From Ciona intestinalis (taxonomy: Eukaryota > Chordata > Ascidiacea > Phlebobranchia > Cionidae): DNA of 64,000 nt. The position numbers and the translations under genes are program-made. Shown here piece after piece: positions 49,101-59,900 of the stretch; the first letter of the stretch is position 1; each line of letters starts with the position of its first letter. The stretch is from NCBI RefSeq assembly GCF_000224145.3, contig NW_004190444.2:62001-126000 (forward strand). Reading direction: 5' to 3'. Under the pieces are notes generated by a model that did not search any database, was not told where the DNA came from, and saw only the letters and a program-made list of their open reading frames with translations.

Positions 49101-51749
49101 ACATCTAAGAAAAATAAATGTGTGAGGTCCTTCAGCGTGGTATGCCATGGGACCTGAAACTTAAACTAGAGTTGGTTTATTATAACTCAACACGCAGGGT
49201 TCTACATTAATACCCACTGAGTTAAAGCATTTATCGTTGAGTATCTTGCCCAAGGAGGACAAACACGACTACAATGGTAGCAGCGTCAAGGATCGAACCC
49301 GGTATTATTTGAAGTATGAGAAAATACACCTTGTACCCTTATTTATAAATTACCACAAAAAAACCCACACCTGGAAAGGTTGGTCCACGGTTCCTCGCAA
49401 CAACAACGCGCACACATGACATCGGTTGATGGTCAAGGCTTTGTCTAAATCCTTGATCGCTTTCTCGTTTTCTTTCCTCGTACTCCACAATAAAGCCCTA
49501 GGACTCAAGGGTTTTAAAGCGAGGTCCTTAGTGTACATTCTATACTTTGGCACTAAACACCTCGTGCATCACTATGGATATTATTTTAAGACAAACACAC
49601 CCACAATGGTAGCAGCATTAAGCATTGAATTCTTGTAAACCTTCTCAACCGGGCAATGGCAGTTGTTATAACACGGGTGTTCTGTTTCATACATCTCGTG
49701 CCCGCTTACCAGTTACCCCGTTTGGAACTTATTTATCCTCAGCTCCAGTAAACCCCACACCATGCAAACGCACCTCACACAGTAAAGATCCGGGTTTCTA
49801 GCATCGAGTACCACAGCTTTCTCAATATCACGGAAAGCGTTTTTCAAATCCCCTGTCTTTGCGTGCGCTAAAGCTCGCTTGGCTAACACTGGTGTTTGGA
49901 AACATGTGTTGGAGTCGCAGCCAGCCATACAGCCGTTCTGTGAAGATAAACAACGGTAAAGGATAGGTCCATTATGCAATGTGCCACTAATGATGCCAAC
50001 ATAGAGTGTCAGGTTCGAAGCTCAAAGCTGTCACCATTATGGGCGTATGTGTCCTTGGGCAAGAATTTAACAGACTGTTCAAACCCAGTGGTCGCAAATG
50101 GTTTGTCTAAATTGTCAGCCATACATAAAAAACAATCACCCACAAAGTTACATACGTGGTAACTCGTAAGCGGGCACGAGGTGTATGAAACAGAACACCC
50201 GTGTTATAACGACTGTCGTTGCCCCGCAATGCGAGGATAAATAGGTTACATACGTGGTAACTTGTAAGCGGACATGAGGTGTATGAAACAGAACACCCGT
50301 ATTATAACGACTGTCGTTGTCCCGCCAGGCGAGGATAAATAAGTTACATACGTGGTAACTTGTAAGCGGACACGAGGTGTATGAAACAGAACACCCGTGT
50401 TATAACGACTGTCGTTGCCCCGCCATGTGAGGATAAATAAGTTACATACGTGGTAACTTGTAAGCGGACATGAGGTGTATGAAACAGAACACCCGTGTTA
50501 TAACGACTGTCGTTGCCCCGCAATGCGAGGATAAATAGGTTACATACGTGGTAACTTGTAAGCGGACATGAGGTGTATGAAACAGAACACCCGTATTATA
50601 ACGACTGTCGTTGTCCCGCCAGGCGAGGATAAATAAGTTACATACGTGGTAACTTGTAAGCGGACACGAGGTGTATGAAACAGAACACCCGTGTTATAAC
50701 GACTGTCGTTGCCCCGCCATGTGAGGATAAATAAGTTACATACGTGGTAACTTGTAAGCGGACATGAGGTGTATGAAACAGAACACCCGTGTTATAACGA
50801 CTGTCGTTGCCCCGCCATGCGAGGATAAATAGATTACATACGTGGTAACTTGTAAGCGGACATGAGGTGTATGAAACAGAACACCCGTATTATAACGACT
50901 GTCGTTGTCCCGCCAGGCAAGAACCAATAATTTACATTTATCAAATCCAATAGTTTCCAAGCAAACATACAAATTCACAATATTCTACCTTTCTTAAATT
51001 AATCGATAACATAGCATTAGTGAAGGCATGCACCGATTCCTTATGTCTTCCCAGGTTCTGCAAAGCTGTACCAAGATGATAGTAGGATTCATACAAGAGC
51101 ATATTGTAGGAAGGTGTGGTCATGAAACTTGGTGGTAAGTTGCTTGGATGGATAGATTTTAACATCTTCTTGTATTTCTCAACGACCTAAAAATAATTTG
51201 CTTGACTTTGTCTAAATGAGCATAGTTTTATTTATCTTTGCGAATACGACGGGGAAGATTAATTAACTGAAATAACGAAGAAAGGAATTAGCAGCAAAAC
51301 GACGGCGGTTGAAACACGACGAAGGCAAAATATGTATTTTAAAGTCATGAGGATACGGTTAAATATTTCTGTAAAAACTGTTTTTTTTACTAATAAATGG
51401 GATGACACGTATCGTGAAAACTTGGACCACAACCTACTATATTTCAAAGATCATGGTAACACTACACGATACACCCTATAGCTGGCACACAACAATAATA
51501 ACGTTCAACCTACCACCATTACATTTATATTATACCACATAATCTTTGTTATTGTAATATAATATTCAGATATGTTGTATCATTGCTGATGTAGTTATTA
51601 GTTGGAAACACTCAACCACACCACAATATCGCCCCCACCTTATTATAACGTGAAGACCTTTCATCCATGGTCGCTTCTTTCAACAATACGTTCGCCTCTC
51701 GTTGAATTTTACTCAATTTGTCGATTTTCATTATCCCTGGTAGCGGCAT
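46134..51749 (-). CDS. TPR-repeat protein with Ser/Arg/Pro-rich C-terminal half, unrecognised
   Basis: Exons (descending): 51749-51639, 51186-50989, 49937-49774, 49497-49371, 48992-48844, 48607-48501, 47746-47546, 47124-47022, 46810-46525, 46253-46134. Phases agree, giving 521 residues. Residues ~60-190 hold TPR-like helical pairs: YHLGTALQNLGRHKESVHAF, AKRALAHAKTGDLKNAFRDI, ALLWSTRKENEKAIKDLDKA. After residue ~280 the chain is Ser, Pro and Arg rich and likely disordered. The end, RMYYKPWGGDKLPVAQLPQR, looks like a conserved short motif. I do not recognise the orthologue. TPR domains bind peptides or other proteins, so an adaptor role is an inference only. Introns carry SINE and 98-bp satellite DNA. 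A further 5' exon upstream of 51749 is possible. Confidence 0.75.
46285..46475 (-). repeat. 98-bp satellite, ~2 units, inverted
   Basis: 'gttaccacgtatgtaactta', 'cttcgcatggcgg' and 'ttctgcttcatacacctcgt'. It lies in the last intron of the TPR gene. Confidence 0.85.
50005..50160 (+). mobile_element. SINE running directly into the 98-bp satellite array
   Basis: B-box-like 'caggttcgaagctc' is followed by 'accattatgggcgtatgtgt', 'ccttgggcaagaa', 'cccagtggtcgcaaatgg', 'gtctaaattgtcagccat', 'caatcacccacaaag', and then without a break by the 98-bp unit GTTACATACGTGGTAAC. This junction links the SINE tail and the satellite. Confidence 0.75.
50145..50935 (+). repeat. 98-bp satellite array with 294-bp higher-order period
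   Basis: Eight units. Variants of the 'ccgcaatgcgaggataaata' region cycle as three types: 'gcaatgcgagg...ataggtt', 'ccaggcgagg' and 'ccatgtgagg', then repeat in the same order. The first type recurs at 50226 and 50520, exactly 294 bp (3 x 98) apart. It lies in the TPR gene intron between exons 51186-50989 and 49937-49774. Confidence 0.92.
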
Positions 51750-53951
51750 TGTGACGTAATAAAGTACAGTTACCTCACAAAAAGATTGTTGTAAATTTAG
51801 TTCTAGAAACATTCAAAGACGGTATGACGTCATTATGTAACATAGTTAAATAAAAGTAATACAGTACACCTCATGCTCGCTGTCGAGTTGAAATCCTTTA
51901 TACACCTAATATACCAGAGGTTTTCAACTTATATGAGCGGGTTCAACAGCCACGCGATTTAACTGACGTTCTTCTCCACACTTTTTATCCATAGCGTGTT
52001 TTAACAACTGTTGTTTGGTCGTTGATTCCTTTCTCTTTGTTCTTACAATCTTCGCTATCGTTTTCGAAAAGATAAAAAAAATTATGTTACGTTGTAGGAT
52101 TCTGGTTATTACCTGCATTTATAGGCCCTGGCTTTACAGAACCTCTTCATACTGTTAGGTAGCCTTGGCTTAAAAGTCCTGCATATCCTGAAACATGTTA
52201 TTACACTGAATAAGCAACACGTTCAAACAAACACATAAGTAACTCAACCCACTTTGACCCCAATGCTCACTGTCTATCACCCGTGGCATAATGTATAGCA
52301 TTACAATCCACCAACAATACAGATATGACAGCCAGTTATGGAACTGAATCACCTCTTTTCAGCATAATTGGAGCGTATGCCCCAACACCCGGTGCTTTAC
52401 TTTATAATTAAACTGAAATTATAAAGTATTTTTAATAATATCCAGTTTCTGACCAAAATACCTTCATACACGACATCTGTCTCGTCATAATAAACACTAC
52501 AATGCCTCATTACACGTCACAATACCCTTTATCAATCATTCATTAACAATTGTGATGTAATTATAGATCGGATTCGAGTATGCTACGTAACAATGCGATT
52601 TAAAGCGACGTAACAATACCGTTTACCGATATAGCGGCGTTTAACCCGCTTACACAACAAACGGTAAACTCATATGATGTGGTCTCGTGTTACATTCTTC
52701 TTGTTTATTCTACAATGATATTTTATTGTTCCAAATATGGACATGTTTATTTTCACACGTACCTGTGCGACTTGGCGATACCTAATAATAATGGGAAGAA
52801 CTAACAGTTGTGAAAGTAGGACAATACGTAACAATAATATTATTACATCATATTCATAATTACAATAACGTCATAACTAATTCTCGAACTTTATTCATGA
52901 CGTCACAGCTACCATTTTTCGCTCACAAAAATCAAATCGTATAAAACCTATTACAATTTTTGGATATGTAGTAGTTGGGGTGAGATGGCCCGTGCTAACG
53001 GTATCTATTTTACCCCATAAATACTATACCAATTCTCCAAAATTGTTTAGCGATACGCAACGCTGAGATTCTGACACCACGGTATATAACTGTCTATACA
53101 TGTCAATAAACATACTAAATACGATTGTGCAACTGTAAACTACAACTTAGTCATCGTAATACTTTTACTAAAGCAGGTTCCACAATATATCAGGGAGACT
53201 TGTAGAACCACTAACAGTTTCTCAATGTTATATATAATAAACACCAACTACTAAATACGTCTATACTCTATATATGTATATACAAATTATCCAAAGTGAT
53301 TTTTTACATTAGTAGATTCAAACTTCTAAGACAACGGCCATTTCTTCTATACCAATTCTTAAATATTGTTTAGCGGTATACGCAACACCCTGTTAATCTT
53401 TCTCTTGATTAATAAACCTATATATATTTCGATTCTATATCATATAACTCCGACAGCGCGTCACAGTAGTATCTACATATATATTAAACACTAACTACCA
53501 CATACACGCCTATATATACAACTTATGTACGGTAATTTTTCATAAGTAGATTCTAACTGCTGAAACAACTGACATTACCTCGAAGTTGGCGTTCACTGTA
53601 TCGAAGTAAAACACTAACATAAAAAGCCGTTTAAACACACCCACTCCAAGCTGGTATTAAACAAATATTAATACAAAACATTAACGCACCCCTCCAAAGT
53701 TTAATATCGAAACTTCGACCAAACATTCGATCGATAATCGTCCAACAATCATAACAAACCGACCGATTGTTAGAGACCAATGGAATCCTTCATTCTGGAA
53801 CGTTTCAATATTTCGTAACAATTCCGATTGTAATTCAAATATAAAACGTCATTAACGTTATTGTGACGTAATGAACCACAAACCGCGCACGTGACTTTTA
53901 ACCGACAATCGGCATATATGTCGTCATAATACAATACATGACGTCACAATG
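51750..53951. other. Intergenic region, TPR gene 5' end to CDC123 3' end
   Basis: About 2.2 kb of AT-rich sequence. It holds one ~100-bp dispersed element copy (51980-52075), a MITE-end fragment near 52975 ('gttggggtgagatggccc'), and a loosely repeated segment at 53080-53550 ('tatatataca', 'aacaccaactactaaatac'). TGACGTCA occurs at 51826 and 52898. No gene recognised. Confidence 0.55.
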
Positions 53952-56900
53952 CTATCTGTTGACAGGTAATGTCCATTGTTCGTCATCTGACGAATCTTCT
54001 ACGTCATCGTTTTGAATTTTCTGAAAATGGCATCATAATTAAACGTAAATTTGAATTCACATTGTTACGTCACAAACAAACCATTCTCATGAAGTCAATA
54101 AGCTTTGTTGCGTCACTACCGGTGCTTAGATCAACGAAATCCTGAGGCATTCTGTATCGCAGGTGCTCGCTGGGCTGCATTGTGACGTCAGAAGGGGTGT
54201 AGCGGAACTGACCGATCGTGACGTCATCTGTAAATCGCGGTTATAACAATTAACAACATAGAAGTATTATATATCTCTCAATGATGGTGAAGATCAAAGT
54301 AATTAAAACAACGAAGAGAAGGAATTAGCAACAAAACAACAGTTGTTAAAATACGCTACCGGTAAAAACTACTTGAGTAAAAGTGTCAGATCAAACCGTG
54401 GCTGTTAAAAATGATCAACACTGTGACGTAACAGCTGAATAGAAGTAACAATATGTCAATCATTATGACGTCATAACACTCGCTCTCCACACACGGCACG
54501 TTCGACGCGGTTGATTATGACATCACAAGTAAAGTAGTTTGTTATTGTAGAGAGTAAGGTTTATAATGTGTGGTTGGTTATCATGTATATATGAGGTGTA
54601 TATGTTGATATATCCAGGGTGATACCATTTAGACCAGCGCTTCCCAAACAAGGGGTCTCGTAACGAACTTCAGGGGTCGCTAAGAGTTTACCAACTTTAC
54701 ACAAAGTACTTTATGTACTATACCGATAACTGGGAAGGGTCGCGGAAAAGTTTAGAAGGTTCAAAGGGGTTGCGAGGAAAAGTTTGGGAAGCCTTGTGGT
54801 CCCCACTAGTCTGGCGCTGAGATAATTTATACACAGAAAACTTTAGACCTGAGATGTAGGTATATTACCCCAACACCTAGGGTGCTCTAGAGCCCACTGA
54901 GGCAGTTTATAGACACTCAATAATAGAGATTCTATTCTATAACGGTGAGGTCTCTAGTGAGACACACCTGAGACCTGGGATGTAGGTCTATTACCCCAAC
55001 ACCCAGGGTGCAATTTCAACGCACTTAACAATAGAGATCGTCATTAGTAAACAACACGTGACCCCTGACCTGCAGTTTTCATATCAACATAGAAATCACA
55101 CGTTGACAAACTCCCCGAAGACAATTCACCCCAAGTGAACAATAATGGCTCAGTCATCTCACCATATGGGTTGAAATCAATCACCCAGAAGTTGCCCTGT
55201 GTATAAAAGTATGTCAGTGCTGCCAGATTATTTTAACTGCAGTGTTGCCAGATTATTTTAACTGCAGTGTTGCCAGTTTATTTTAACTGTAGTGTTGCCA
55301 GATTATTTTAACTGCAGTGCTGCCAGATTATTTTAACTGTAGTGTTGCCAGCTATTTTAACTGTAGTGTTGCCAGATTATTTAATTTTTAGTGTTGTCAG
55401 ATTAATTTACCTGCAGTGTTGCCAGATTATTTTAACCGCAGTGTTGCCAGATTATTTTAACTGCAGTGTTGCCAGCTATTTTAACTGTAGTGTTGCCAGA
55501 TTATTCTAACTGCAGTGTTGCCAGGGTATTTTACCTGCAGTGTTGCACACAATATTTTAATTACTTACGTCTCTCTTTTTGTATATGTCGACGACAACTG
55601 AAAAAAATATAAAATTTTGTTAGTTGGTTATCGACACCGGTGTAACAAATTTTAAACAAACATGAAAACGTGACGATAGAACACTCACAGTTGCTTCGTT
55701 TATGATGTAACCCTATATTGTTGCGTCTATAGTAATAACATGGTATATTGGTAAAATTTGGTTTGATAGATAAAGCGTAAGGGTACTTGTGCATACATAA
55801 CGATATATAAGTTGTATGTGTATTGTTTGTTTGTTTGTGCCCGCAGGCAAGTCTCATGCATGGTACTATATATATATATATTCAGTATGTTGGGGGAAGA
55901 TGGCCAATGTTTTCATTCTCCTATCATTCCCACAATTAATAGTAAATTAAAATATTCAAAGAATTATATAAAGTACCTTTATTGTATATAATTTTTGTAT
56001 ATAGTAACCCACAACTTACACGAATCACTTGGAAATTTATCAATAATCTCATCAGATACAAAATTGTGAATTTCTTCCGCCAGTTTATCTTTGTCCTTTA
56101 TGATGTAATCGTAATGTTGCTTATAATCACGCTGACTGACGCCTAATAGAGATTTATTTCGTATAAAACATCGGAACTCCATCCCAGGCACAAGGTTCGC
56201 CCATTTTCGCAGCACCAGCTGAAACAAAAACATAGGTGGGCAACTTGAATAGATTGAATTGAGTAGTTTATATTGTTATAACGATGTTATAACGACTGTT
56301 GTTGTCCCGCCATGCGAGGATGAATAAGTTACATACGTGGTAACTTGTAAGCAAGCATGAGGTGTATGAAACAGAACACGCGTGTTATAACGACTGTTGT
56401 TGTCCCGCCATGCGAGGATGAATAAGTTACATACGTGGTAACTCGTAAGCGAGCACGAGGTGTATGAAACAGAACACCCGTGTTATAACGACTGTTGTTG
56501 TCCCGCCATGCGAGGATGAATAAGTTACATACGTGGTAACTCGTAAGCGAGCACGAGGTGTATGAAACAGAACACCCGTGTTATAACGACTGTTGTTGTC
56601 CCGCCATGCGAGGATGAATAAGTTACATACGTGGTAACTTGTAAGCGAGCACGAGGTGTATGAAACAGAACACCTGTGTTATAACGACTGTTGTTGTCCC
56701 GCCATGCGAGGATGAATAAGTTACATACGTGGTAACTCGTGAGCAGGCACGAGGTGTATGAAACAGAACACCTGTGTTATAACGACTGTTGTTGTCCCGC
56801 CATGCGAGGATGAATAAGTTACATACGTGGTAACTTGTAAGCAAGCATGAGGTGTATGAAACAGAACACCTGTGTTATAACGACTGTTGTTGTCCCGCCA

Positions 56901-59900
56901 TGCGAGGATGAATAAGTTACATACGTGGTAATTTGTGAGCAGGCATGAGGTGTATGAAACAGAACACGTGTGTTATAACGACTGTTGTTGTCCCGCCATG
57001 CGAGGATGAATAAGTTACATACGTGGTAACTCGTAAGCGAGCATGAGGTGTATGAAACAGAACACCCGTGTTATAACGACTGTTGTTGTCCCGCCATGCG
57101 AGGATGAATAAGTTACATACGTGGTAACTCGTAAGCGAGCACGAGGTGTATGAAACAGAACACCCGTGTTATAACGACTGTTGTTGTCCCGCCATGCGAG
57201 GATGAATAAGTTACATACGTGGTAACTCGTAAGCGAGCACGAGGTGTATGAAACAGAACACCCGTGTTATAACGACTGTTGTTGTCCCGCCATGCGAGAA
57301 TGAATAAGTTACATACGTGGTAACTCGTAAGTGGGCACAACCCTACGTTTTTTCATATTAAAAAAAAGCAAGTAGCATTTGGGCTTTAAAATTATTCAAC
57401 CAATAAAAACAACAACCAACATATTCTTACCTGATGCGGAATATTTGCGTCACTTTCCACATCTGTACATAACTTGAATACCGAAGTCAAATCATAAATT
57501 ATAAAGTCAGAACTTTTAAGCAGAAGAACTACTTCACCTGGGAATTAAAGGTGGTTTTGATTTATTTCAAATTTGTTATGGCTCCTGGAATAATGGGCCA
57601 ACCCTGGTCAAGTTTCAGATCCTATGATATGCCATACTGTAGGATCTCACCCATATTTTTTATTTGTATGTGGGTAAAATTAAGACAGCGCTAGTCCATT
57701 ACCCCAACACCCAGGGTGCTACAATTCATTGGTTTGTTACGTGGCTTCCCCAAGGACACATTCGCTCATCATGGTGGCAGCATCCAGCTTTGAACCCGGG
57801 ATCGTTTTGTTACAATGCAAGCACCTAACCACTGGGTCTAAGCATCTATTCTACTCGTTCACCTATATGGAACATTAAGCACCTGCAGTGTTGCACAACA
57901 AGGAATTATTTGCTATCCAAGCTGCATCTTTAGGTGAGCTCCACCCCAATTTAGGAAACACTTTTCCCCCGAGGTCTTCGATTAATTTCCCGATTTCTTC
58001 CATCAGTTCAGTGAACTCAGGGTTATTTCCCTCCTGTAAGAAAACTTTGTGTTATTTTTATTAAATGTAACTTATTAATCTTCACGGGCAAGGCAATGGC
58101 AGTCATTATAACACGGGTGTTCTGTTTCATGCACCTCGTGCCAGCTTACAAGTTACCACGTATGTAACTTATTTATCCTCACATGGCGGGGCAACAACAG
58201 TTGTATTTGAATGTGAATGAATGAATGTAACTTACTTTATCCTCGCGTGGCCGGAAAACGACAGTCGTTATCACACAGGTTCAACACCTTGGGCCAGCTT
58301 ACGAGTTACCATGTATTGTTACTTTGTGGGTGTTTATTTTTTCTGATTTTGTCATTTTTTTATGTATGGGTGATAATTTGGACAACCCATTAGTGACCAC
58401 TGGGTTGGAGCAATTGCCGTTAACTGTCTTGCCCAAGGAGACATACGCCTACAACGGTAGCAGCGTCGAGCCTTGAACCCATTACCTCTGGGTTACAGGC
58501 AGGCGCGCTAACCACTATGCCGCGGCACCAGATTTGTATAACACGGGCGTTTTGGTCCATACACTTTGATCTTTCATACCACAAACCTCTTCGTTTTCAT
58601 TTTCCTCCCATTCTTCTTCACTCCTCTCCTCTCCATTATCTCCCTCCTCTTCTTCATTGTCCCACTCCTCCCTAGTTGCTCCTGGGAGCACCACACCTCT
58701 CGGCAACACAACAGTGCCGTCATCTTGCAGATATTTAACAAAATCCTCGGGCAGAGGGATAACTACGCTGTGGAGATACTGGGGTTACAAAATATGCAGA
58801 TAAGAAAACTTATAAGTTTTACATTTAAACTTGAGCAAAACTTAACTAATAAATAACCTAAGTTAGAGTTTATTGAATTAGAAATTACAAATTAGATGAA
58901 CAACCCAAAGTTATAATGTTGTGAATAATACATCTTAATAAAATTTAACAAGAACGCTGCTAAACATTTGCAAAACCAAAACAAGCACTAACACAAGCAT
59001 TGTTACGTAACAATGCAACAACAGGGAAATAAGATGTGAAATTTGTATATTCTTATGAACAACAGAGTGAACTTTATATCACATAAAATTACAATATTGT
59101 TACGTAGATAAGCAATTTCCGATCTCACAATACGGCGAGTAATAACAGCAGCAAAATAAACTTCATGAGAGAACAGAAAACAAATAAACTTCAAGTTTTG
59201 ACATTTATATTACTTGGTTGGCACGCCCCATCCGAGTAACTCCTCCCCTCATTATGCCACCACAATGGCCTTTGTCCTTTCAACTTAGTACCTCCACTAG
59301 TGGTCAGTATCTGCCCCTCGTAATCGAGTTTAATCAGCGCAAGTCCATGTTTTCCACCCACAACCCCCCGCAACCTTCCGGCTGATTTATTGTTTTCGGA
59401 TCGAAGAGATGTTCCCGGTTCAGGGACTTTCCCTTCTAATATCTCAACGGGTATGAGTCGTTTCCTCACGACCCCCGTGTGGTGGGTTCGCGCCGTTAAC
59501 TCCTGTCCGAGGTAACAACCCTTGTGGAAGTTGATACCATGCATGAAGTCTAAGTTGCTTTCAAGAGGCAAACTCTTTCCTGGTGGAAGATCGATGTCCG
59601 TTTCCGGCACCCCGACTTTGTATCTCCATATATGGTAGTCCTTTGATGATGTCATCATAACATCATCACATGGTTGGTCACATGATACAACCCTCCACCC
59701 CATTAGTTTAACTCTTGGATCAGGATTGGCACAAACATGATGTTTAACATCAGGCATAACATTGCTGCAACTTTCATTCCAACTTTGCCAGATATTTAAA
59801 TCGTTTCTTTCGAGAATTTCAACTTTTTTACGAAGTTTATATCTCTTCAACAATTTCATGAAAATATCAGCCCTGCTTTCGTCACAGTCGATTAAAACTT

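Noticed and set aside
56623-57340. Repeated ~74-residue proteins on the minus strand
   Set aside because: They are open frames of the 98-bp satellite; similar ones appear at 50736-50978 and 19796-19990.
58515-58586. Extension of the acidic CDC123 exon beyond 58587
   Set aside because: A GT donor at 58586 and correct phase with the next exon end the coding part there.
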